A DNA stretch of 8,134 nt from Gemmatimonas phototrophica (lineage in GTDB: Bacteria > Gemmatimonadota > Gemmatimonadetes > Gemmatimonadales > Gemmatimonadaceae): positions 1 to 8,134 of the forward strand of contig CAMBRJ010000110.1 of NCBI GenBank assembly GCA_945870175.1, in the 5' to 3' direction. This document shows, in pieces, positions 1-6,358 of the stretch. A program made the position numbers and the translations under genes. Under the pieces are notes generated by a model. It did not search any database. It saw only the letters and a program-made list of their open reading frames with translations, and was not told where the DNA came from. The stretch's first letter is position 1. Each line of letters opens with the position of its first letter.

Positions 1-302
1 TCTCCGCCGGCGATGTCTACGTGCAGCCCACGGCCGCCCGTGCCCTCGCCCGCGGGTTAGCCCGACGCGATGGCAACGCCGAGGAGCGCGCCCGCTTCGA
101 GAAGCTCACCAGCCGCGAGCAGGCCGTGCTCAAGATGGTCGCCGAGGGCTTTACGGCGCCGGAGATCGGCGACCAGCTCACGATCTCGCCGAAAACGGTC
201 GACACGTACAAGCAGCGTATCGGCGAGAAGCTTGGCCTCTCGCATCGCACCGACTACGTGAAGTTCGCCCTCAAGCTGGGTCTGCTGAAGAACGACGCGT
301 AA
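1..302 (+). CDS. NarL/FixJ-family response regulator, C-terminal part (5' end outside window)
   Basis: The open frame runs in from the left edge (first complete codon at position 3) and stops at TAA 300-302. About 99 residues are visible. The segment GDVYVQPTAARALARG looks like the junction after a receiver domain. It is followed by a LuxR-type helix-turn-helix: LTSREQAVLKMVAEG, then APEIGDQLTISPKTVDTYK with the recognition helix, then a closing helix ending in KLGLL. This is the DNA-binding output domain of two-component regulators. The phosphorylated receiver (Asp, Lys, Thr/Ser) would lie upstream and cannot be inspected, so a non-phosphorylated LuxR-type regulator is not excluded. The partner kinase and the target genes are unknown. 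The 3' end overlaps the convergent acyl-CoA dehydrogenase gene by 32 bp. Confidence 0.93.
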   Translation, partial: SAGDVYVQPTAARALARGLARRDGNAEERARFEKLTSREQAVLKMVAEGFTAPEIGDQLTISPKTVDTYKQRIGEKLGLSHRTDYVKFALKLGLLKNDA

Positions 303-2148
303 CGGCGCGTTCCTGCTCGGCCTTGGTAAGACTCCACGCCGGCAGCGGGGGCACGGCCACATCCATCAGCGCGTCGCTCGATCCGTAGCCGTGTTCGTCG
401 CGAATGCGCTCGGCGATGTTACGACGCAGCGCGTCGATCGACGTACCGGCGTCGCCGTCGAGTTCCATCCGGATGGCGCGGAAGCGACGGCCGGATTCGA
501 TGCAGAACAGATCGGCCAGCGCGATCTCGCGGGCACACGCGTCGGCGCCGCGTTCGTCGATCAGTCGCTGCGTGCGGGCGATCGTGGTCGTCCGTGCGTA
601 CAGTTCGATCGCCATGTTGGCGAGGCGCTCTACCACCAGCTGTCGGTGCAAAATCTCCTGCTTGTGTGTCACGACCATTTTCTGCGTCGCCGCGGCGAGG
701 GCGGCGACATGTTTCTCCACGAACTCGGCGTGCGTGCGCAGCGACGGGTGAAACGCGATGTCGAAGCGATCCTTCTTACCCAGCGCAGACGCCACGCGCT
801 CCGCGGCATAGCTCGACACCAGCACCCAGTTCTGAATCGGGTTTTTCAGCGCGCCCGCCAGCTCCTTCAGCTCGTCGGCCGGCCCCTGAATGCCGTTAAG
901 CCCGATGAACAGTCGCAGAATTTCGTTGGCGCCTTCAAAAATGCGATTGATGCGCGCGTCACGCAGATAGCGCTCGTACGGCCACGGCTTCACGAAGCCA
1001 CGGCCACCGGCGAGTTGCACCAGTTCGTCGGCGGTGCGCCACACGAGTTCGCTCGCAAACACCTTGGCGCACGCGGCTTCGAGCGACGCATCGACGCTGT
1101 TTTCGTCGAGCGCGGCCGCCAGCGCGCCTACCATCGCATCCACCGCATACGTTTCCGCCGCGATGGTGGCCATCTTGCGCTGCGTGATCTCGAATGACGC
1201 GAGCGGGCCGCCAAACTGCGTGCGCGCTTCGGCGTAGCGCGTGAACTCGGCCAGTAACCGCTTGCATCCCGACGCGCAGCCCGATGCGAGCGAGAGGCGG
1301 CCGGCGTTGAGTGCGTTCACCGCCACGCGGAAGCCCTTGCCCACCTCGCCGAGCACGTGATCGTCGGGGACGAACAGCTCCTCGAACACCAACTCCGCTT
1401 GCGTGGACGCGCGGATCCCGAGCTTCTTGATCGTGCCGTCGATGCGGAACCCCGGCATATCGGGACGCACGATGAACGCGGTCGGGCGCATGAGCGTCTC
1501 GCCGTTGCGCACGATCGGCGTCTGCGCAAAGGTCGCGATCATGCCGGCGCGCTGCCCGTTGCCGATCCAGTGCTTGCGGCCATTCAGCACCCAGCCGGTG
1601 TCGTCGTCGCTGCGGCGCGCCGTCGTCACGATGTGCTGCGCATCCGATCCCGTTTCCGGTTCGGTCAGCGCGTACGCCGCCAGCATCTCGCCGCGCGCGA
1701 GTGCCGGCAGATAGCGCGCCTTCTGTTCGTCGTTGCCGAAGAGCACCAGCGCCTTGCCGCCGAGTCCGCAGTGCACGCCGATCAGCACGCCCAGCGATGC
1801 ATCGACCGATGCCACGGCGCCGAATACGCGGGCGTACGCGCTGGCCGAGAGCCCGAGGCCGCCGTACTCCTTGGGTGTCGTGAGGCCGAGCAGTCCGGCC
1901 TCGGCGAACGCCCTGATGACGGGTTCGCCGATCGCTTCATCCTCGTCCATTTGCCGCGGATCGATCAGCCCCGACGCCACCATCGCGTTGAGCGCAGCGA
2001 TGAGCCGATGCACCGTAGCGGCTTCGTCCGGCCGCCGCTCGTCGAGCGTGGCGGGATAGGGGAACAGCAGCGCTTCGGTGATGTCGCCGTGAAAGAGACC
2101 CCGAAGAAATGACGGTGCCGCCGTAGCCGGCGAGGAAGACGAGCTCAT
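271..2148 (-). CDS. Acyl-CoA dehydrogenase, VLCAD/ACAD9-like (625 aa)
   Basis: This is probably a FAD enzyme that oxidises acyl-CoA to trans-2-enoyl-CoA in beta-oxidation, passing electrons to electron-transfer flavoprotein. The acyl-CoA dehydrogenase fold is visible in order. An N-terminal helical domain spans about 40-155 (GLLGLTTPKEYGGLGLS). A middle beta domain spans about 158-265, with the flavin-binding YALTEPETGSDA and WIGNG. A C-terminal helical domain spans about 270-420, with RTQFGGPLASF and LAGGRGF. The motif IFEGANEILR places the catalytic base at Glu405. A further helical region at about 440-600 and the total length match the VLCAD/ACAD9 group (about 600-650 aa) and not the 380-400 aa short and medium-chain enzymes. 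I chose the ATG at 2148 because ACGGAG lies 9 nt upstream. An in-frame ATG at 2226 would add 26 residues encoded across a hairpin and is unlikely. No ETF or other beta-oxidation gene is adjacent. Chain-length preference is inferred from family resemblance only. Confidence 0.95.
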   Translation of the reverse strand: MSSSSSPATAAPSFLRGLFHGDITEALLFPYPATLDERRPDEAATVHRLIAALNAMVASGLIDPRQMDEDEAIGEPVIRAFAEAGLLGLTTPKEYGGLGLSASAYARVFGAVASVDASLGVLIGVHCGLGGKALVLFGNDEQKARYLPALARGEMLAAYALTEPETGSDAQHIVTTARRSDDDTGWVLNGRKHWIGNGQRAGMIATFAQTPIVRNGETLMRPTAFIVRPDMPGFRIDGTIKKLGIRASTQAELVFEELFVPDDHVLGEVGKGFRVAVNALNAGRLSLASGCASGCKRLLAEFTRYAEARTQFGGPLASFEITQRKMATIAAETYAVDAMVGALAAALDENSVDASLEAACAKVFASELVWRTADELVQLAGGRGFVKPWPYERYLRDARINRIFEGANEILRLFIGLNGIQGPADELKELAGALKNPIQNWVLVSSYAAERVASALGKKDRFDIAFHPSLRTHAEFVEKHVAALAAATQKMVVTHKQEILHRQLVVERLANMAIELYARTTTIARTQRLIDERGADACAREIALADLFCIESGRRFRAIRMELDGDAGTSIDALRRNIAERIRDEHGYGSSDALMDVAVPPLPAWSLTKAEQERAVTRRSSADPA

Positions 2149-2157
2149 GGATCGTGA

Positions 2158-2163
2158 CTCCGT
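2158..2163 (-). promoter_or_regulatory. Ribosome binding site for the acyl-CoA dehydrogenase
   Basis: Read on the minus strand, ACGGAG lies 9 nt before the ATG at 2148. It decides the start in favour of 2148 over the upstream in-frame ATG at 2226, which would put the hairpin at 2178-2208 inside the coding sequence. Confidence 0.6.
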
Positions 2164-2177
2164 AGGCGAAAACGAAG

Positions 2178-2208
2178 GACGGGGCGCCCTCGTGAAAGGC
2201 GCCCCGTC
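2178..2208 (-). terminator. Intrinsic terminator-like hairpin after the lipoprotein gene
   Basis: GACGGGGCGCC (2178-2188) pairs perfectly with GGCGCCCCGTC (2198-2208), giving an 11-bp GC-rich stem around a 9-nt loop. On the minus strand the stem is followed by CTTCGTTTTCG, an imperfect T-rich tract. On the plus strand nothing T-rich follows beyond TT. It begins 26 bp after the lipoprotein stop codon and ends 29 bp before the dehydrogenase ATG. It therefore fits a terminator of the lipoprotein transcript, or an attenuator in the leader of the dehydrogenase. Confidence 0.7.
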
Positions 2209-2233
2209 TTGAAAGCTAGACCGCAACCGGCAT

Positions 2234-3952
2234 TTATGGAGTCTTGGCTGCTGTCGGCGCAGTCGGGGCCGTCACCGTGATGATCACGCGTGACGCCTTC
2301 CCTTCGTTTTGGTTGTTGTTGTTCACGACCTGCAGCGTGAAGGTGGCGGTTCCCACGGACAACCCCGAAACACTCACCAGCGTCGACTGGAGATTTGGGG
2401 AGCCGACCGCGACCCCCGGCGTGTTGCTCGTGACCACCACGTTCCGGTTCCGGAGCGTGTTCCCGCGGCTGTCCTGGAGCGTGATCGCGAACGCACTGGT
2501 CAATCCGCGGACCACCGAGAAGCTTTCGACGGTCACGATGGTATCGGTCGGTGTTTGCTGAATGATCACGGAGCTCTGCCCCAATCGGCCTTCCGAGATG
2601 GCGCTGATCAACACATTCCCGGTCGCAATGGCCTGAACGAGTCCCGTGCCGCTCACCGTGGCCTTGGTCGGATCGTTCGTGATCCATTCGATCGGACGAT
2701 CGGTCACCTCACGCCCCGTGGAGTCGGTGACCACGACAGCAAGTTGGCGCGTCTGGCCTTCCTGCAGCGTGACCTGCAACGGTGCCACGACCACGGCGGA
2801 CACGGGCACGTTCGTGACGGAGAGGGTCACCGTATCAGCCACTCTTTCAGAGGTGGCGATCACGCGGGCCGTGCCCAACGTCAGACCCGTCACGATGCCA
2901 GCTTGGGTCACACTGATCACCGTCGGCGTATTGGTGCTCCAGGCCGTGATGCGGCCAGCGGGCACCTGAGTATTGGTGGAATCGAGCAAGACGGCGGAAA
3001 AACCGCGTGGGATGCCCAATCGCAGTGATCCGGTGCGCTGCTGAATGACGACTTGTACGATACGCGGATCGACGGCCTCGACACCGACACTGCAGGTCAC
3101 CTGCGCGTTTTCCGCCGGTGACGCCGTGATCGTGGCCGTGCCGGCACGACGGGTCGTCGCGAGGCCGGTTGAAGACACGGTCGCAACGATTTCGTTGCTG
3201 CTGGTCCAGATGATCTGTCGGCCCTGCGACGGAATCACGTTATTCGCCGTATCGCGAAGCACGAGGGTGGGTTGCACGCTCTGCGTCACCGTGACTTTCG
3301 AAGAACTCGGGGACAATGAGCAACTGCCGATGGGAATGTCGGTGACGGTGATCGAGGCACTGCCGACCGTCTGGTCGGATTCCGCCGTGACCACCACGCT
3401 GCCCGGAGCCAACGCCGTCACCTTACCGGACTGATCCACCGCGACCACCGACGAATTGCTGCTGCTCCAGCGGAACGTGCGGCCCGTGATAATGATGTTC
3501 TGACTATTCCGGGCCGTTGCCGAGAGATCACGCGTGTTGGTTCGGCGCAGTGTCAGTGTGGCCGGGGTGATCGTCACCAAGGCCGCGGTTTCCGGCGTCA
3601 CGGTCACCGGCACCGACGCCGATTTCCCGTCGGCGACGACGGAGACGATGGCTGATCCGACCGACACCGCGATCACGTTCCCCCCGGTGGTCACGGTCGC
3701 GACCGCCGCACTGCTGGACGAGTAGGAGATCTTCTTGGTGGCAATCGAATTGCCACTGCAGTCGAAAGCCGTCCCGACAATGGCGGCCGAGCCGTTCACC
3801 GGCAGCGACAACGAGGCTGGCGCGACCGAAATGGTGCACGCGTCCGGCGTGGTCTTGAGATCGAGACAGCCCGCCAGCCCGATCAGGGCGAGCATGGCTG
3901 TGGTCGCGCGTCGCGTCGCGCGGATGTTCGCAATGGGGGCAGAGACCCGCAT
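2234..3952 (-). CDS. Secreted lipoprotein with six Ig-like (BIG2-type) repeats (572 aa)
   Basis: The N-terminus is basic (RATRRATTA), then a hydrophobic stretch ends in the lipobox LAGC. This predicts signal peptidase II cleavage and lipidation at Cys29, so the protein should be anchored in an envelope membrane. Six modules of about 80-90 residues follow, at roughly 39-120, 122-205, 206-297, 298-383, 391-467 and 472-562. Most carry the BIG2 signature of a W-S/T-S-S-x strand, a V-A-T-V-like strand, then a G-L/K-V-T-A-like turn and G-x-A-x-I/V-T-A. The sixth is more divergent, and the protein ends in an Ala/Pro/Thr tail. Modules 1 and 3 each hold a cysteine pair (39/65 and 211/287) that could form disulphides outside the cell. 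BIG2 domains act in adhesion or as structural spacers, and no catalytic domain or ligand is evident. I chose ATG 3952, with AGGA 9 nt upstream. ATG 3988 would add 12 residues and lies in a hairpin stem, but cannot be excluded. Local GC is visibly lower than in neighbouring genes. Confidence 0.9.
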   Translation of the reverse strand: MRVSAPIANIRATRRATTAMLALIGLAGCLDLKTTPDACTISVAPASLSLPVNGSAAIVGTAFDCSGNSIATKKISYSSSSAAVATVTTGGNVIAVSVGSAIVSVVADGKSASVPVTVTPETAALVTITPATLTLRRTNTRDLSATARNSQNIIITGRTFRWSSSNSSVVAVDQSGKVTALAPGSVVVTAESDQTVGSASITVTDIPIGSCSLSPSSSKVTVTQSVQPTLVLRDTANNVIPSQGRQIIWTSSNEIVATVSSTGLATTRRAGTATITASPAENAQVTCSVGVEAVDPRIVQVVIQQRTGSLRLGIPRGFSAVLLDSTNTQVPAGRITAWSTNTPTVISVTQAGIVTGLTLGTARVIATSERVADTVTLSVTNVPVSAVVVAPLQVTLQEGQTRQLAVVVTDSTGREVTDRPIEWITNDPTKATVSGTGLVQAIATGNVLISAISEGRLGQSSVIIQQTPTDTIVTVESFSVVRGLTSAFAITLQDSRGNTLRNRNVVVTSNTPGVAVGSPNLQSTLVSVSGLSVGTATFTLQVVNNNNQNEGKASRVIITVTAPTAPTAAKTP

Positions 3953-3983
3953 GCAGGTCCGTCCTGTCAATAAAAGTGAATGG

Positions 3984-4010
3984 GCCATCCGAAAGGGTCT
4001 TCCGGATGGC
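3984..4010 (-). repeat. Stem-loop in the lipoprotein 5' leader
   Basis: GCCATCCG (3984-3991) and CGGATGGC (4003-4010) form a perfect 8-bp stem around an 11-nt loop, inside which AAG and CTT can add three more pairs. It lies 31 bp upstream of the chosen lipoprotein start at 3952, and its stem contains the alternative ATG at 3986-3988. The minus strand reads CCATTCACTTTTATT after the stem, which is not a proper U-tract. A leader structure fits better than a terminator. Confidence 0.5.
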
Positions 4011-4036
4011 GACGTCCAATTAGGACGCGCGGTCGC

Positions 4037-4065
4037 TGCCAGCCGTAACCGTTACAGCGCTGGCA
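4037..4065. repeat. Nested inverted repeat, possible operator
   Basis: Outer arms TGCCAGC (4037-4043) and GCTGGCA (4059-4065) are perfect inverted repeats. Inside them GTAAC (4045-4049) and GTTAC (4051-4055) form a second inverted repeat around a single C. The two centres differ by only one base. The one-base spacing of the inner arms cannot make an RNA loop, so protein binding to DNA by a dimer is more plausible than an RNA hairpin. It lies about 85 bp upstream of the lipoprotein start. Confidence 0.45.
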
Positions 4066-4307
4066 CTATCCCGCTCTGTCGGCAACCTGACGAATCGTTC
4101 ACGCGGCGGCAAGCGGCGTCGAGCGCTGTTGCAAGAGTGTGGCCGTCGCTGCCATCGGGGGTCCGCCGGCGCTCCAGGCGCACCGCCGCCGCCGTTTCGG
4201 CGCCCGAAGAGGATCGAGCCAGGGCGGGCAGGGATCGATCGGCTACGGCGGCCGCCAGCGCCTGAATTCCCGGGCTGGTGCGGCCGACCTGTCCCCGGTA
4301 TGTCACC

Positions 4308-4340
4308 GACTTCGCGACGACTTCGCGACGACTTCGCGAC
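4308..4340. repeat. Three perfect 11-bp tandem direct repeats
   Basis: GACTTCGCGAC occurs three times without interruption at 4308-4318, 4319-4329 and 4330-4340. Each copy contains the palindrome TCGCGA. The 11-bp period is close to one helical turn, so equivalent bases face the same side of the DNA. The array ends 48 bp before the glycosyltransferase ATG at 4389. The unit length is not a multiple of three, so translation through it changes frame from copy to copy, which argues that it is not coding. Confidence 0.8.
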
Positions 4341-4388
4341 GAGTCGGTAGCGAGACGATCGGGCGTGCATGCAACTTACCCCGCGCCC

Positions 4389-5972
4389 ATGACAACACCG
4401 GTTGACCTTGCCCTCAAGCCCCCTATCGCCCCTCCCGGCTCGTGGACGTCGGCTGCGAGCTGGATTCTCGTGGCGGCCGTCTTACGCGCCGGCCTGTCGG
4501 CACTCGTGCCGCTGCTGCCCGACGAGACGTATTACTGGGAGTGGTCACGTCAGCTCGACGCGGGCTACTTCGATCATCCCCCCGGCATCGCACTCCTGAT
4601 CGCCGCGGGAACACGCCTGCTCGGCCACACGGCCATGGGCGTCCGCGCCGGCCCGGCCATGGCCGCGCTGCTGATGCATGTCGCCGCCGTGGTGTGCGCC
4701 TGGCAGCTGGCCGGCCGCGGTCCCACCGGGCTCCGCGCCGCGACGCGTGCCGCGATGTTGGTGGCGCTGATGCCCATCGCGACGCTCGGCCTCGTGTTGG
4801 CCACACCCGATGCGCTGTTGTTCGCGAGCGCCATGTTCGCGCTCCTCGGTGTGGAGCGGGCACTGGCCGCACCGCTGCGCTCGTGGCGCAGCCTCGGCTG
4901 GTGGACGGCGGCCGGCGTGGGCCTCGGTGCCGCGTTCGTGGCCAAGTACACGGCGGTGTTGCTGCCGATGGGATTGGTGATCGCCTGCGTGCTGCACCCC
5001 GCGCTTCGCCGACGGTTCGCCGAGCCCGGTCCGTGGCTCGCCTCGATCATCGCCCTGGGATTGTTCGCGCCGGTCGTCGCCTGGAATGCGCTCAACCACT
5101 GGGTGTCGTTCCGCTTTCAGCTCGGGCATGGTTTCAACCCGAGTGCGCGCGGCAATCCGCTGTCGCGTGAACTCGAGATGCTGGGCGGACAGGTCGGCCT
5201 CGCGTCGCCGATTCTGTTCGTGCTCATGGCCGGTGCCGTATGGTTCGCCATACGCGACGGGTGGCGCATGCGCCGCGATCTGGCCCCCACCGACCCGATG
5301 GCGCGCCGCTTCGCCCTGGCGGTGATCGCCGTCGCGCCGCTCGCCTTCTTCGCCGTGAGCGCGTGGCGCCGTTCGGTGGAAGCGAACTGGCCGGCGATGA
5401 TCTATCCGGGCGCGATCATGCTGCTGGCCACCAGTGAAAAACCGTGGTCGTACGGTCGCTGGTGGCATCGCGGTCAGGCCTTCGCCGCGATTCTGCTCGC
5501 CATCGTCGCCTGGCAAGCGGCCACGCCCGTCCTGCCGATTCCGCCGCGCCAGGATCCGATTGCCCGCGCGCACGGATGGGAGACGCTCGCGGCGGCCGTC
5601 GATTACAGCCGGCAGAGCAACTTTTTGAAGGGGACGGTCGATCAGTGGGTGGCCGCCGATCGCTATCAGGACGCTTCGGAATTGGCGTTCCACCTTCCCG
5701 ATCAGCCCACGGTGTTCGCGCTCAACCTCGGCGGCCGCACCAATCAGTACGACATCTGGCCGAACGCGTACGACAAGATCCGGCCCGGCGATGGTCTCGT
5801 GGCCGCCTTCGACGCGGACGCGAAGGGCGATTCACTAGCGGGTGTCGTGGGCTCGTGGTTCGCGGCGTCTCAGCGGGGCGTCACCGTACCCCTGCGCCGC
5901 GGCGACGGGGTCGTGACCGAGCGGCGCATCTGGTTGTATCGGATCGCACGCGACGTGCCGAGGCGGCCGTGA
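4389..5972 (+). CDS. GT39/ArnT-like integral membrane glycosyltransferase (527 aa)
   Basis: The protein resembles polyprenyl-phosphate-sugar dependent transferases of the GT39 (PMT/ArnT) type. These move a sugar from an undecaprenyl-phosphate carrier to a lipid, protein or glycan on the outer face of the inner membrane. The motif PDETYYWEW places the conserved Asp45-Glu46 pair in the first periplasmic loop, followed by YFDHPPG (60-66), both typical of the family. About 11-12 hydrophobic segments follow, from about residue 22 to 380, and EANWPAMIYPG (331-341) matches the family's later conserved block. Residues 380-527 form a soluble C-terminal domain, probably periplasmic, with QYDIWPN. I chose ATG 4389. 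An in-frame start at 4278 would put the 11-bp repeats into the protein and adds an Arg-rich extension unlike the family. No clear Shine-Dalgarno site precedes either start. The acceptor cannot be told from sequence. It overlaps the fluoride channel gene by 4 nt. Confidence 0.88.
   Translation: MTTPVDLALKPPIAPPGSWTSAASWILVAAVLRAGLSALVPLLPDETYYWEWSRQLDAGYFDHPPGIALLIAAGTRLLGHTAMGVRAGPAMAALLMHVAAVVCAWQLAGRGPTGLRAATRAAMLVALMPIATLGLVLATPDALLFASAMFALLGVERALAAPLRSWRSLGWWTAAGVGLGAAFVAKYTAVLLPMGLVIACVLHPALRRRFAEPGPWLASIIALGLFAPVVAWNALNHWVSFRFQLGHGFNPSARGNPLSRELEMLGGQVGLASPILFVLMAGAVWFAIRDGWRMRRDLAPTDPMARRFALAVIAVAPLAFFAVSAWRRSVEANWPAMIYPGAIMLLATSEKPWSYGRWWHRGQAFAAILLAIVAWQAATPVLPIPPRQDPIARAHGWETLAAAVDYSRQSNFLKGTVDQWVAADRYQDASELAFHLPDQPTVFALNLGGRTNQYDIWPNAYDKIRPGDGLVAAFDADAKGDSLAGVVGSWFAASQRGVTVPLRRGDGVVTERRIWLYRIARDVPRRP
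5960..5963 (+). promoter_or_regulatory. Ribosome binding site for the fluoride channel
   Basis: GAGG, inside the last codons of the glycosyltransferase gene, lies 5 nt before GTG 5969. It supports the GTG start over the in-frame ATGs at 5987 and 5993. Confidence 0.5.
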
Positions 5973-6358
5973 ATTCAGCGCTCTCGATGCCGATGCTGCT
6001 CGCCGTCGCCGGTGGCGGGGCGATCGGCTCCGTCGCGCGCTACGTCATCGGCGTCGTGATGCTGCGCTCGAGCAGCGGGTTTCCGCTCTCGACGCTGCTG
6101 ATCAACGTGGCGGGTAGCTTTTTCATCGGACTGTTCGCGCGGCTGTTCGATGCACCGGACCAGCATCAGGTGCTACGGGTTGCGCTCACGGTGGGCCTCT
6201 GTGGTGGCTTCACGACGTTCTCCGCGTTCAGCGCCGAAACGGTCACGATGTTGCAGCAGGGGAAGGTCGGACGCGCCGCACTCTACGTGATGGTCAGTCT
6301 CGTGGCCGGCGTGCTGGCCACGTTCGCTGGACTCATGGTCGGCCGCGCAAGCCGATAG
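5969..6358 (+). CDS. crcB: Fluoride ion channel FluC/CrcB (129 aa)
   Basis: FluC proteins form dual-topology dimers in the cytoplasmic membrane that let fluoride escape the cell. The length matches the usual 120-130 residues and four hydrophobic segments are visible. Family landmarks appear in order. GGGAIGSVARY contains Arg24. STLLINVAGSFFIG has the conserved pore Asn46 in the second helix. GLCGGFTTFSAFSAE carries the break in helix 3 that binds the structural Na+, with Phe84 and Phe87 as the phenylalanine box. YVMVSLVAG has Ser110 in the fourth helix. The GTG start overlaps the TGA stop of the glycosyltransferase (GTGA), with GAGG 5 nt upstream, so translation is probably coupled. Starting at ATG 5987 would give 123 aa and also keep every motif. 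I see no fluoride riboswitch consensus just upstream, so expression seems to follow the glycosyltransferase transcript. Confidence 0.93.
   Translation: MNSALSMPMLLAVAGGGAIGSVARYVIGVVMLRSSSGFPLSTLLINVAGSFFIGLFARLFDAPDQHQVLRVALTVGLCGGFTTFSAFSAETVTMLQQGKVGRAALYVMVSLVAGVLATFAGLMVGRASR

Larger units (their letters stand above)
4011..4388. other. Divergent non-coding region between lipoprotein and glycosyltransferase genes
   Basis: This stretch of about 380 bp should hold both divergent promoters, yet I find no convincing -35/-10 pair on either strand. It contains the nested inverted repeat at 4037-4065, the three 11-bp tandem repeats at 4308-4340 and an 8-bp palindrome TGCATGCA at 4366-4373. Between about 4070 and 4300 I see GC-rich DNA with no clear signal. 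A minus-strand frame (4052-4306, GTG start, 84 codons) is open, but it has no ribosome binding site and no recognisable domain, so I do not call it as a gene. Confidence 0.6.

Noticed and set aside
391..1197. Long plus-strand open frame inside the acyl-CoA dehydrogenase gene (and another at 1357-2112)
   Set aside because: Both lie antisense to a well-supported gene. Their products are rich in Arg, His and Gln with no domain pattern, as expected from the mirror frame of GC-rich coding DNA.
4052..4306. 84-codon minus-strand frame in the divergent region
   Set aside because: It starts with GTG without a ribosome binding site, has no recognisable domain, and contains the nested inverted repeat at its 3' end. 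It remains possible but unsupported.
4278..4388. N-terminal extension of the glycosyltransferase from an upstream in-frame ATG
   Set aside because: It would translate the 11-bp tandem repeats in shifting frames and gives an Arg-rich leader unlike the family. The ATG at 4389 gives a natural N-terminus.
4341..4388. Possible fluoride riboswitch ahead of the operon
   Set aside because: I could not find the conserved motif elements in the short leader. A covariance-model scan would be decisive.
4545..5693. 382-codon minus-strand frame opposite the glycosyltransferase
   Set aside because: The product is a His/Arg/Gln/Gly-rich low-complexity string, while the plus strand encodes a clear membrane protein with family motifs.
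5444..5968. Upstream in-frame extension of the fluoride channel to a 304-residue protein
   Set aside because: It overlaps the glycosyltransferase in another frame and is Arg-rich. FluC proteins are about 125 residues, and GTG 5969 has a ribosome site and a stop-start overlap.
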